The notes below the pieces were generated by a model. The model was not told where the DNA came from and searched no databases. It worked only from the letters and a program-made list of their open reading frames with translations. Of a stretch of DNA of 25,520 bases, positions 15,289 through 22,917 are shown piece by piece. How positions within the stretch are numbered: position 1 is the first letter of the stretch; each line of letters starts with the position of its first letter. Location of the stretch: positions 1 to 25,520 of IMG/VR virus record IMGVR_UViG_3300035698_030599. One strand, 5' to 3'. Source of the stretch: a virus. The position numbers and the translations under genes were made by a program.

Positions 15289-15832
15289 AGATCGCCAAAT
15301 GGTCGAAATAGATGTCCCACCTTGGGAGCCATATTATCTCGACAGTTTCAAAGTCCTTATCCAACAAGTCAAAGAACTGTTCCCCAGCAGTCAAACCGTT
15401 GCTTGGCTCTCCTACGTAGATGACAGTATCACCATCATAACTATTCAGAGCTTCACTTGCCATGAAGTTCTGTCTCTCCGTACATGGCCAAACTAGCATA
15501 AGCGCTCTCTCCGGGAAGTCTGCACTTACCTTTGAGTCTCCCTCGCTTACTTCAAACCACTTTTTAATCCAAAAACTGTGATCAGGAAAAGAGTCAAAGG
15601 CTACGATGTCTACCCCCAACTGAGACAACAGATAAGCCCAGTATCCATTGCCAGCGCCTACCTCAACGATAGATCGTTCCAAAGCGGCTATTGCTTTTAT
15701 CGCTTCCATAGAGGGAATAGCGTGAGAATAGCGACGAATGAGATCATTACGATCCCATCCGCCGCTACTATCCGTCTGGAAAGGAGGCTGTGTTTTCCCA
15801 AACTCGTTTAAGTATGGGTTTCTTAGTTTCAT
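15275..15832 (-). CDS. SAM-dependent methyltransferase-like protein
   Basis: The 185-residue protein has a class I methyltransferase motif I, VEVGAGNGYWA (about residues 56-66), followed by VDIVAFDSF with the acidic residue that normally binds the ribose of SAM. The later ALMLVWP and TVIYVGEPSNG segments match a small family of uncharacterised methyltransferases. The substrate is unknown. The start overlaps the previous stop in a TAATG arrangement, typical of coupled translation, and its stop overlaps the Nudix gene. No unusual residues in the SAM loop. Confidence 0.78.
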   Translation of the reverse strand: MKLRNPYLNEFGKTQPPFQTDSSGGWDRNDLIRRYSHAIPSMEAIKAIAALERSIVEVGAGNGYWAYLLSQLGVDIVAFDSFPDHSFWIKKWFEVSEGDSKVSADFPERALMLVWPCTERQNFMASEALNSYDGDTVIYVGEPSNGLTAGEQFFDLLDKDFETVEIIWLPRWDIYFDHLAIYEKR

Positions 15833-16206
15833 TATAGACCGAAGATTATGATGCTAGCGTAGAACCCAGCGACTATCGACCAAGACGGCACAATCATCCT
15901 AAGGACACTCGCCGCTCCCCAAGCAAGCAAAGCAATGAACATAGCCAAAACGACAGCCCCTTGCGAGAAATCTGGGGTCTGCACTTCAGCCTGTATCACA
16001 TAGAACTCTTGCAGCCACTTGAAGAAGCCAAAGACCAGAGTCAGGCATAGCAATGAATACCCGAGAACCTCCGACTCCGCTCCATCATAGTTGTTGTATC
16101 GAATCCTGATGATCGTCCAAAAAGCGTGGACCCCAAAGCCCGCTACGACGAAAGGGACAACGTAGGCGAAGAACAGTTGAAACGAATTTGTTACTAAATC
16201 CAACAT
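15832..16206 (-). CDS. Small integral membrane protein, about four TM segments
   Basis: The 124-residue protein is almost all hydrophobic, with segments at about residues 10-30, 47-65, 82-100 and 105-123 separated by short polar loops. No family is recognised; size and layout would fit a small transporter-like or holin-like protein, but that is not shown. AGGAG precedes the ATG by 7 nt and lies inside an inverted repeat that could hide it (16207-16260). Confidence 0.72.
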   Translation of the reverse strand: MLDLVTNSFQLFFAYVVPFVVAGFGVHAFWTIIRIRYNNYDGAESEVLGYSLLCLTLVFGFFKWLQEFYVIQAEVQTPDFSQGAVVLAMFIALLAWGAASVLRMIVPSWSIVAGFYASIIIFGL

Positions 16207-16260
16207 TGTTTTTCTCCTTCGCCTCTATGAAATGCAATCAACTTCCGACAGGAGAAAACA
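16207..16260 (-). promoter_or_regulatory. Inverted repeat that can pair with the ribosome site
   Basis: On the minus strand, TGTTTTCTCCT (16250-16260) is complementary to the segment at 16207-16218 that contains the AGGAG ribosome site of the downstream membrane-protein gene. The stem is about 11 bp with one bulge and a ~31-nt loop. If formed in the mRNA it would block translation; a long loop makes this less certain. Confidence 0.45.
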
Positions 16261-16264
16261 GACC

Positions 16265-16948
16265 TCAACGTTTTGGCTTGGACGCGACGTAAATCGTTGT
16301 TTTACCTTGCTTTACCTCTTTAAGCCCGCCAAACGCCCCCAATAGGATTTCTCCGAATTCTTCCCTACTGATCCAGCGGAACTTCTCGACATCGGGAGCG
16401 AGACCATTCCTGGTCTGGACATGATAGACCATATCATCTATGACATAGCTTATCTCAACGAAAGAGTTCCCACCGAACTTATACTCCTTGACGGTAGGAA
16501 TTTGAAGTGGTTTCTCATTGAATGTGTTAAAGACGAATCGTCCATCATCTTCCATCACATCTGCTACCATGAAAGCCGTTTCTTTTGTGAGCCAGTAGTT
16601 CACTGCCTGCTGGCAAAAAATCACATTAAACATATTCTCAAACGGCTTTATCATCGACCTTAGAAATAATTCGACTGGCGAAAGCACCAGTGACACAGTA
16701 GCTCCGCCGCTAAGTTCTATCACATTTGACCCGGTTGGAAACATGCCACGACTAGAGTCTACTGCCATTACCATAGCAGCACCCCTCTCCGCTGCTGCTA
16801 TTGCTCCACGGCAAGAGCCAGCACAAAGGTCAAGAAACCTATCGCCTGGTTTAAGACCTGCCTCATCTATCAATTCATTTGAAGATCTTTTGAGAAACCT
16901 GGCGTACAGTTCACCGTATCTATTCACTGTCATGTCATCGTAGGACAT
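16265..16948 (-). CDS. SAM-dependent methyltransferase
   Basis: The 227-residue protein shows a class I methyltransferase domain: motif I FLDLCAGSCRG (38-48), the acidic residue of motif II in MAVDSSRGM, a motif IV-like FNVIFCQQAVNYW, and a beta-rich C-terminal half (SYVIDDMVYHVQTR). It resembles UbiE-like small-molecule methyltransferases more than DNA methylases, and no DPPY or NPPY is present. The target is unknown. It begins 1 base after the stop of the MazG-like gene (TGATATG), so the two are probably translated together. An in-frame ATG five codons later is an alternative start. Confidence 0.78.
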   Translation of the reverse strand: MSYDDMTVNRYGELYARFLKRSSNELIDEAGLKPGDRFLDLCAGSCRGAIAAAERGAAMVMAVDSSRGMFPTGSNVIELSGGATVSLVLSPVELFLRSMIKPFENMFNVIFCQQAVNYWLTKETAFMVADVMEDDGRFVFNTFNEKPLQIPTVKEYKFGGNSFVEISYVIDDMVYHVQTRNGLAPDVEKFRWISREEFGEILLGAFGGLKEVKQGKTTIYVASKPKR

Positions 16949-16949
16949 A

Positions 16950-17231
16950 TCACCAATCCATTTCGCCTGATTCTATACTAGCTACTCCATGCATTGCTGC
17001 CACGATTATATCTAGAAGCTCTGCTTTAAGCTGTTCTTGGCCATGATTCTCATGTACTGAAGATGTGAACTCATCGAATTCTTCATTGAGGACACCGGAG
17101 ATCTCATGTTTTGACGCGAAAATTCCCCTACCCTTCCCGTTTGGATAATCGCGTAGTTCGTCCTTGTAGGCTTTTACCCCAAGAGCTATAGCTTTCGTGA
17201 TGTTAGCGTCTGATGCCTCTGGACGTTTCAT
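16950..17231 (-). CDS. MazG-like NTP pyrophosphatase
   Basis: The 93-residue protein is all helical and carries the MazG-type metal motif: E51-x-x-E54 followed 16 residues later by E71-x-x-D74 (NEEFDEF and ELLDII). Enzymes of this kind cleave NTPs or dNTPs to monophosphate and pyrophosphate; phage forms are linked to nucleotide pools and alarmone control. Start at 17231 is chosen because AAGGA stands 7 nt upstream; an upstream in-frame start at 17258 lacks this. The assignment is by motif and size only, with no substrate evidence. Confidence 0.68.
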   Translation of the reverse strand: MKRPEASDANITKAIALGVKAYKDELRDYPNGKGRGIFASKHEISGVLNEEFDEFTSSVHENHGQEQLKAELLDIIVAAMHGVASIESGEMDW

Positions 17232-17247
17232 GGTGTCATCCTTTTGT

Positions 17248-17721
17248 CTACGGTCCACCTTCTATTTGAACTTTACACGATTCTACTGGATAGCAAATAT
17301 TACTTATATGTCTTAATCTTATTTTATATGATCCACGTTTTAATCTCATTTTATATGATCCTTCTTCACTGCGAGAGCATCTTTCGAACTGTCCGAATTT
17401 CTTGCGAACCCAAACACCCGGACCATCTTTCGGATATCCGTGGTCAGGCCAGTTAATTACGCCTGTTACGGTCCAAATCCCATTGCCTTCATGGATTGTT
17501 TGTAGGGGGAGTATGTGTTCATCATACATAAACCAATTGCCATATTCTGACTTCAACTTCTCTGTGATATAGTCTCTAGCCTTTTCGCGGGCATCGGGTT
17601 CGCAACCAATTTTATCGTAATCCCATATGAATGTTACAAAACTATAAATCACAGCAAGGATACCTACACCGATTGCTACGGCGACCAGACCTGGGAGAAT
17701 CATCCCTATGCCTTTAAACAC
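17248..17721 (-). CDS. Hypothetical membrane-anchored protein
   Basis: About 157 residues with an N-terminal membrane helix (roughly LPGLVAVAIGVGILAVIYSFVTFI in parts) and a polar outer domain with Trp-rich strands. The start is a GTG overlapping the previous stop (TAGTG), with GGAG 8 nt upstream. Near the C-terminus a 9-residue unit occurs twice in tandem (SYKMRLKRG, SYKIRLRHI), caused by a 27-bp direct repeat. The previous gene encodes a protein of similar design, so the pair may work together. No family is recognised. Confidence 0.65.
   Translation of the reverse strand: MFKGIGMILPGLVAVAIGVGILAVIYSFVTFIWDYDKIGCEPDAREKARDYITEKLKSEYGNWFMYDEHILPLQTIHEGNGIWTVTGVINWPDHGYPKDGPGVWVRKKFGQFERCSRSEEGSYKMRLKRGSYKIRLRHISNICYPVESCKVQIEGGP
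17313..17361. repeat. 27-bp tandem duplication inside a coding region
   Basis: A 22-base core (17313-17334) recurs at 17340-17361 with one base changed, giving a 27-bp period that keeps frame and adds nine residues to the encoded protein. It looks like a recent slippage or duplication event. Confidence 0.8.
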
Positions 17722-18110
17722 TATTGACACTCCGATCTTACTCTATTCAACAAGCTATCATAAAAATCTGGATCTTGTTCCATAGCTTGTTCCAGGCAAT
17801 AATCATTCACAAATTTCTGGAAAAACTCTTTGTTTCTTTGAGCCGATCCAGAATGCCAAATTCTTATTCTATCAGAAGGAAATCCCCAACGAGCCTTCTT
17901 CACTTCTGGGAATTCTTCTTGCAGCTTTTCAATACAATTATCTCGGTTATCAGGGTTGTCATCCATAAACCCTGGAAATTGCACTTCATAACAAGAATAG
18001 CGTATATTATAATAGACACTAGACGTACAGTCCCATACGAACCAACATCCGAAACAAATCGCAATTGTAAGAATTAGAAGGATGCTACCTAATTTTGTCA
18101 ATATCTCCAT
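17721..18110 (-). CDS. Hypothetical membrane-anchored protein, 129 aa
   Basis: The product has an N-terminal membrane helix (about residues 8-27, ILLILTIAICFGCWFVW) followed by a polar domain with four Cys residues (in CTSS, SCYEV, DNCIE, DYCLE) that could form disulfides if outside the cell. No family is recognised. AGGA is 8 nt before the ATG, and the gene begins 12 bases after the CoaB-aldolase stop. Its stop overlaps the GTG of the next gene. Confidence 0.68.
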   Translation of the reverse strand: MEILTKLGSILLILTIAICFGCWFVWDCTSSVYYNIRYSCYEVQFPGFMDDNPDNRDNCIEKLQEEFPEVKKARWGFPSDRIRIWHSGSAQRNKEFFQKFVNDYCLEQAMEQDPDFYDSLLNRVRSECQ

Positions 18111-18121
18111 GATTGCATCCT

Positions 18122-19240
18122 TTACTTCGGCATTTCCTCGAATAGAGTGTAAGACCCGTGAGCCTCTATCTCGAAATCTTCCTTGATGTCTTCCGCAGGT
18201 CTTATTGTGTCTTCTCTTGTGCCAGCCGGTGCGTATGGAAGTCTTGGACCTACGCCCAACATCTTATGACTATGCACAATGACATTAACCTTTGGATTCA
18301 GATAAAAAATCCTATGAAGTAACGGTGCGTTCAGCGTAGCTTTTCTCGGGCATGTGTCAATAAACCTACTAACATGATTTACATTTTTTACATAAGCCCA
18401 CTCATCCATGCTAGTTTTGCCACGAGCCGTCGTCATGAACGAATTTGTTCCCAACACCCTTACTGCTATACAACCTAAGAGAAGCCCCTGCTTCCTTACC
18501 TCGCCCATCAGTCTTCTATGAGCCGCTACTGCTTCCTTAAATCTTCGAACATAAAGAGCCCAGATATCGGGATCTATAGTATTAGGGCGGGGATTCGATG
18601 TGTAATATTGATCCCTTGCTCGTGCCACTATGTACCCTGGCAGATCTAGCTCGTCCATGTCCTCAAAGCCTCCCTCTTTATTCACAGCTAGTTTCCGGTT
18701 GAGATCCTGCTTGTCGTTCGCAAAAACGATTGTCGATCTGCTTTCGAGGAGAACGCCATAAGCAGCATCAATCAACTCTTGTTCTGGGGCTCCATCTAGC
18801 AGCTTGAACCCAAACAGGTTTGTGTTTGGGTTAGCTATCTTCACCATATCAATGACACGAGGAGCGATCATAAAGTCAATGGGGATCTTGTCACCTGGCT
18901 TATAGTTATGAGAAGGGAACTTACCCTTCCACGGATCGCAGGGAATCAAGTTGCAAACCGCCGCACCTAAGACAACTGCGTCTTGATCTCCCGCAAGAGC
19001 TTTAACCCTCTCCATATAGTCCCAGAAACCATCGTGGATCTCAACCGTTATTCCCGATAGAACCTCCGGACGTTTTCCAGTACGAGAAGTCAGGTACTTC
19101 ACGCTATGTCCTATCCTAGCGAGATTAGAAGCAAGCGCAGCCATCCTTCCTCCGCGAAAACCATTAGTGATGATCTTTACAGAGTCCAAGTGTGCGTGAA
19201 CAGGACCGCCAGTAACCAGGATATTAAGAGGACGCTTCAT
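18122..19240 (-). CDS. CoaB-like / class II aldolase-like fusion protein
   Basis: The first ~200 residues match the phosphopantothenoylcysteine synthetase (CoaB) fold: ILVTGGP at the start, DSVKIITN, GGRMAALASNLARIGHSV, VVLGAAVCNL (89-98), FGFKLL and VFANDKQDLN (172-181). CoaB joins cysteine to phosphopantothenate in CoA synthesis. The last ~130 residues resemble a class II aldolase/adducin domain with a possible zinc triad H323, H325 (VHSHK) and H361 (AHGSY). Two enzymes in one chain would be unusual and the actual reaction is open; the CoaB-like part may have another substrate. Start at 19240 is chosen from AGGG 5 nt upstream; it overlaps the upstream gene by 17 bases. Confidence 0.72.
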   Translation of the reverse strand: MKRPLNILVTGGPVHAHLDSVKIITNGFRGGRMAALASNLARIGHSVKYLTSRTGKRPEVLSGITVEIHDGFWDYMERVKALAGDQDAVVLGAAVCNLIPCDPWKGKFPSHNYKPGDKIPIDFMIAPRVIDMVKIANPNTNLFGFKLLDGAPEQELIDAAYGVLLESRSTIVFANDKQDLNRKLAVNKEGGFEDMDELDLPGYIVARARDQYYTSNPRPNTIDPDIWALYVRRFKEAVAAHRRLMGEVRKQGLLLGCIAVRVLGTNSFMTTARGKTSMDEWAYVKNVNHVSRFIDTCPRKATLNAPLLHRIFYLNPKVNVIVHSHKMLGVGPRLPYAPAGTREDTIRPAEDIKEDFEIEAHGSYTLFEEMPK

Positions 19241-19709
19241 CTTTACCCTCATCGTGTTGCATGCCAGTAGCCTCTCGAACATGCTGAAACATACTTTCCG
19301 AATCCCCAGACTGAGCATCTATCCCGAAATCTTCCTTAGATACGTGTTTTGGAGTAGGCGGAGGAGCTACTGGTTTTGGAGCATTTACGGGGGGAGTTTC
19401 GAATTCGACGGGAGGGAAAACGATACTAAGATCAGACTCCGCTGGATCCTTTTCCGTAATCGCCTTCTTAATAATCGCTGCGACACCAAGTCCCACAACT
19501 CCTACGGCTGCAATTATGCAAAGCATTGCTAGTCCCACTACGACCACTAATGCCCAAAGACAACAGATAGCGATAATACACGCATCCATAATGCCATGAG
19601 CAGATTCCTCGAAGTCGTAAGAAAGATTCTCACGCACTACTTTGTAATAGAAAACGAGAAGTGCGATTACCGACAAAACATACAAGGGGATGCTAATTAC
19701 GAGGAACAT
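19224..19709 (-). CDS. Membrane protein with proline-rich tail
   Basis: The 161-residue protein has an N-terminal membrane segment (about residues 3-22) and a long hydrophobic region at about 43-82 that can cross the membrane twice. A Pro-rich stretch (PPVNAPKPVAPPPTPK) and an acidic polar tail follow. No family is recognised. AAGGAAG precedes the ATG by 4 nt. It overlaps the CoaB-aldolase gene. Confidence 0.7.
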   Translation of the reverse strand: MFLVISIPLYVLSVIALLVFYYKVVRENLSYDFEESAHGIMDACIIAICCLWALVVVVGLAMLCIIAAVGVVGLGVAAIIKKAITEKDPAESDLSIVFPPVEFETPPVNAPKPVAPPPTPKHVSKEDFGIDAQSGDSESMFQHVREATGMQHDEGKDEASS

Positions 19710-19721
19710 GGTTCTTCCTTT

Positions 19722-19907
19722 CTATGTCGAAAAGCTTAGATCAGCAGGGCGAGTCGCTATCCCGTAAGCAGTATACCCGTAGTTCACGAAAACGTAAACG
19801 GTATTCCAAGAAGTAATTATACCTTCTTCTTGCTGAGGTTCGCCTTGGCGATAAACAACGTTTCTTTTTACGTCATCATCCGTTAACTTGTGTAGGTCAA
19901 TAGCCAA
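19722..19907 (-). CDS. Small conserved-looking hypothetical protein, 61 aa
   Basis: The protein has the layout of a small beta-barrel: LTDDDVKRNVVYR, an insertion, ITSWNTVYVFVNY and a final ATRPADL. Similar short proteins (LTDDDVG...VxYR...G.ItSW....VFV.Y) are familiar from phage genomes, without known function. The start appears to be TTG 3 bases after the ligase stop, with no clear ribosome site, so start choice is weak; translation may be coupled to the ligase. Confidence 0.62.
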   Translation of the reverse strand: MAIDLHKLTDDDVKRNVVYRQGEPQQEEGIITSWNTVYVFVNYGYTAYGIATRPADLSFST

Positions 19908-19910
19908 TTT

Positions 19911-22040
19911 CTATTTTACCATCGCTTCCAGTTCCGCCGTATCTTCGATAAGATGTGGCTTACTGGTCTTCTGGTTGAGTTCTCTTGCCTTGGTTTCTTT
20001 CGACCCAGCATCCGTCCCGATGACAACATAGTCAGTCTTCTTCGATACGGAGGAGCCAATCTTACCGCCATTACTTTCCACCAGGTATTGCCATTTCTTT
20101 TTTCCGCCATCAAACCCGCCCGTAAAGACGAAGGTCATACCCGCCAACGGGCCAGTCGCAGGTGCCTCAATCTTCACAAACTGCATCATATACTTGATGT
20201 CGTTCTTCTTTGCGGCGAAAAAGCTGAACAACGAGTCCGCGGTTTTCGGTCCAACATCGTCTACTGCCAAAAGCTCATCTTTGGTGGCATCGAACAATGA
20301 ATCCATCGTTCCGAAGGTATCCGCTAGACGCCTTGCCGTCCCCTTACCAGACTGTGGAATACCAAGACTCTCAATGAACATCTGCATGCTAACCTTGAGC
20401 CCCTTCCCCTGAGCCTTACAGATCTTTTTAAGGAGAGCCTTGTTGTCCCTTTCCTTTTCTGGCGACCTCAGCTTCCATATCGAGGCAAGAATCAAAACCG
20501 ACTGTCTTTCTGAGAAACCTGCTTTTTGAAGCTGCCCAGTAGTGAGATTGTAGAAATCTCCAAACCTTTGTACTGCGCCAGCAGAAAGAAGCTGATCGAT
20601 CTTTGCCCCTCCAACGCCCTTGCATCCAATCGTCTTTAGATAGTGACTGAATGCTTGTATGTTCTGTGCCGGACAAGCATCTGATTTGCAGACAAGATCC
20701 ATGACATCTACTTCTTTGCCGCAAATCGTGCTGGTCCCGCCGCCAGGGACAACGCTAAGCGTAGAGCCGCAAGACGGGCACTTATCAGGATGCCCTACCT
20801 TGGGAGCCTTCTTCTTGACGCTGTAAATCTTCGGGATGATCTTGCCGCTCTTGATGATCGTGATCTTTGCAGCAAGACCAAGCCCAAGTCCCTTTACGAT
20901 GCCGAGATTGCTAGCGGTACAGTTAACAACGTTTGTTCCGTCGATCAGGACTGCATCGAACTCCAAGACAGGCGTAACTCTGCCGGTGCGTCCAGTCTGC
21001 CATCTGATGTTCTTTACCGTAGCCGCATAGTCCCTCTCGTTGAACTTCCAAGCCATCTTGCCGCGAGGGTTGCCAATTGGGTTGTCTCCATGCGTCCCCA
21101 GTTGTTCGCAATCCTCGAAGTTGTTAACTTCAACGACAACGCCGTCTACCTCATAAGGAAGAGTTGCCGCGTTCTTCTCCATAACAAGGAGTTGGCTTCC
21201 TCGGAATGGCTCTTTCCTTACAAAGTTCACCTTGAGAGTCTTGTTGACCCATTTCGCTTGTTGAATCGCCGTAACGAGATCTGGATCGTGATGTCCTATG
21301 ACGATATACCCGGTGAAGTTTAGATTAGCAATCCTCTTCGGGTCAGCGTCTTTCATCTTGCGAATGGTACCGGAAGTGAACATGCGGGGGTTTGCATACG
21401 TGTCTTCCCCAGCAGCCGTCAAACTATCATTGACCTTCTTAAAGGTTGCGATCTGGCATTCCAACTCTCCGCGAATTTCTATGTCGAGCGGGAGGGGAAG
21501 AGTTTGTGGTACGCCTTGAACATGGATGATGTTTGCTGTGACATCCTCGCCATTGACCCCATCTCTGGGGCGAAGCCCAGCAGAGACCAACTCGCCCTTT
21601 TCCCATTTGATTGCTACGGCAACGCCATCCCTCTTATAGGACTGGGCAAAAATGGCATGATCGGTATTATCTCTTTTGTTGTGAACTTTAGAAGTGTATC
21701 CTGCTCTCGTCATCGACTCTTGTAGGAACTTGGCGAGACGTTCGCGACGATCCGATCCATTGGCTTTCTCGATGGAGACCATCGGAGGATCGTGCTTAAT
21801 CATCGCCCCTTGGACTTTCCTCTTGGTCGCAGAGGGAGTTGTAAAGATGCGAGAATCTGGTCGCAGCTTCTTGAGTCGTGGACGGAAGCAGTCATACTCT
21901 GGGTCTGACACTTCTTTACCGTCGATGGGATTGATGCAGTCCTGCCCTTCGTCGTAGAGAGTATCAAGAACTTCGATGATCTCTTCGAGTTGATCCGCAT
22001 CAAATCTATCGGCGTATTGTTCTGCTTTTGATTTCGCCAT
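19911..22040 (-). CDS. ligA: NAD+-dependent DNA ligase
   Basis: The ~709-residue protein has all LigA parts: an N-terminal NAD+-binding Ia domain (SDPEYD), the adenylation domain with catalytic lysine in SYKRDGV (K136; Arg replaces the usual Leu of KLDG), and RPRDGVNGEDVT. It also has an OB fold, a four-Cys zinc finger (CPSCG and CKSDACPAQ), helix-hairpin-helix repeats (IGCKGVGGAKI, VDDVGPKTA) and a C-terminal BRCT domain (GMTFVFTGGFDG). It seals DNA nicks using NAD+. I chose ATG 22040, with GGAG 7 nt upstream. A second possible start at 22085 precedes an almost identical context; see the duplicate start segment. Length and domains are those of the bacterial enzyme, so this is likely acquired from a host. 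Confidence 0.95.
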   Translation of the reverse strand: MAKSKAEQYADRFDADQLEEIIEVLDTLYDEGQDCINPIDGKEVSDPEYDCFRPRLKKLRPDSRIFTTPSATKRKVQGAMIKHDPPMVSIEKANGSDRRERLAKFLQESMTRAGYTSKVHNKRDNTDHAIFAQSYKRDGVAVAIKWEKGELVSAGLRPRDGVNGEDVTANIIHVQGVPQTLPLPLDIEIRGELECQIATFKKVNDSLTAAGEDTYANPRMFTSGTIRKMKDADPKRIANLNFTGYIVIGHHDPDLVTAIQQAKWVNKTLKVNFVRKEPFRGSQLLVMEKNAATLPYEVDGVVVEVNNFEDCEQLGTHGDNPIGNPRGKMAWKFNERDYAATVKNIRWQTGRTGRVTPVLEFDAVLIDGTNVVNCTASNLGIVKGLGLGLAAKITIIKSGKIIPKIYSVKKKAPKVGHPDKCPSCGSTLSVVPGGGTSTICGKEVDVMDLVCKSDACPAQNIQAFSHYLKTIGCKGVGGAKIDQLLSAGAVQRFGDFYNLTTGQLQKAGFSERQSVLILASIWKLRSPEKERDNKALLKKICKAQGKGLKVSMQMFIESLGIPQSGKGTARRLADTFGTMDSLFDATKDELLAVDDVGPKTADSLFSFFAAKKNDIKYMMQFVKIEAPATGPLAGMTFVFTGGFDGGKKKWQYLVESNGGKIGSSVSKKTDYVVIGTDAGSKETKARELNQKTSKPHLIEDTAELEAMVK

Positions 22041-22091
22041 CTTTACTCTCCGTCTTCGTGGCAATAGTTTATTTGACTTCGCCATCTTTAT
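22028..22091 (-). repeat. Duplicated start segment of the DNA ligase gene
   Basis: On the minus strand TAAAGATGGCGAARTCAAA occurs twice, 45 bp apart, with ATG at 22085 and at 22040 in the same frame. The intervening codons are basic (PRRRRVK). Only the second copy has a good Shine-Dalgarno (GGAG, 22048-22051). The first lies immediately after the stop of the upstream gene. Confidence 0.75.
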
Positions 22092-22510
22092 TCTTCGCCT
22101 TCGTCTTCGTCTTCGTCGCAATAATCCAAAGGTTGTGTGTCAATCCCTGTCCACTCATCATCAAAAAGCTGTTTTTCCAACATCCCATCTTCCTTCACCA
22201 ACTCTGTTTCTGCAAGATACAGTTCTTCTGTTTCTGTAAGCATTGAAATCTTGGTGAGGAACATTAGGATGTCAATGACTTTTGCAAACGCCTCACGATT
22301 GTAACCGTCTAGCTCGTCTTCTTTCAAGACCTTTGTATTGACGTTGACCTCAAATATGCCGCCTTCAGCCATCATCATGTTTGCTATCTCTATGGATTGC
22401 GACTCTTTTCCGTCAGGAAAAATAGGCGAGTAAAGTATTTCCGCAACTTTTATTGCTTCTTGAGTAGTCCGGAGCGTAAAACGATCTAATTTTATCTCAA
22501 ATTCAAGCAT
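22088..22510 (-). CDS. Acidic hypothetical protein, 140 aa
   Basis: The protein is not recognised. It is acidic throughout and ends in a run of Asp and Glu (DEDEDEGEE). The first ~60 residues look like a small alpha/beta domain (LEFEIKLDRFTLRTTQEAIKVAEIL in parts); no membrane segment. Its ATG lies within the last codons of the cREC-like gene, with GGAG 10 nt before, so the two are likely translated together. Its end meets the ligase start region. Confidence 0.7.
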   Translation of the reverse strand: MLEFEIKLDRFTLRTTQEAIKVAEILYSPIFPDGKESQSIEIANMMMAEGGIFEVNVNTKVLKEDELDGYNREAFAKVIDILMFLTKISMLTETEELYLAETELVKEDGMLEKQLFDDEWTGIDTQPLDYCDEDEDEGEE

Positions 22511-22913
22511 CTGAGGAAAGCTCCGCTAAAGCTGCCTGGAATCCTGGCAGGTTCTTGCCTATCCGATATTTCAACGTGACAAAATCTATTCTAAAAACGC
22601 GAGAATGAGTGTTTTTCAATGTCGCCAAGATGTTGTCTGCTCCTGGCTTGTTCAAAGAGTGAACTATTATGCCCACATCCTGGTGATTCTTTTCTTCTGC
22701 CATCCACCTTGCCAGGTCAATCCCGTCGCCGTTTTTCCCTCGCACATAAGCATCACCACCAAGATCATGATCCAAGAAGATCAAATCAAACTGGTCACTC
22801 TTTAGTATCTCTTTAGCTTCTAAGACATCATCAGTATGTGTTGTTTCACCGAACATCTTCTCAAACCACTCGATACGGTTCGGGTCGTCTTCTAGCACAA
22901 ATACATTCAGCAT
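22503..22913 (-). CDS. Cyclic-phosphate-processing receiver (cREC)-like protein
   Basis: The 136-residue protein has a receiver-like fold: acidic pair E8-D9-D10 after the first strand, LDHDLGGD with D48, H49 and D50 after the third strand, and VHSLNKPGADNI (84-95) after the fourth. The added histidines in LDHDLG and VHS-N-xxG distinguish the cREC group, proposed to act on cyclic phosphates, from ordinary response regulators. Start at 22913 is chosen because GAGGAAGG stands 8 nt upstream. If the call is right it could process RNA ends with 2',3'-cyclic phosphate, fitting the polynucleotide kinase-phosphatase and RNA ligase. That function is a prediction in the family, not a tested fact I know of. 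Confidence 0.7.
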   Translation of the reverse strand: MLNVFVLEDDPNRIEWFEKMFGETTHTDDVLEAKEILKSDQFDLIFLDHDLGGDAYVRGKNGDGIDLARWMAEEKNHQDVGIIVHSLNKPGADNILATLKNTHSRVFRIDFVTLKYRIGKNLPGFQAALAELSSDA

Positions 22914-22917
22914 GGTT

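Noticed and set aside
22503-22913. Ordinary two-component response regulator
   Set aside because: No output domain or kinase gene is present, and the LDHDLG and VHS-N-xxG histidines fit the cREC group better.
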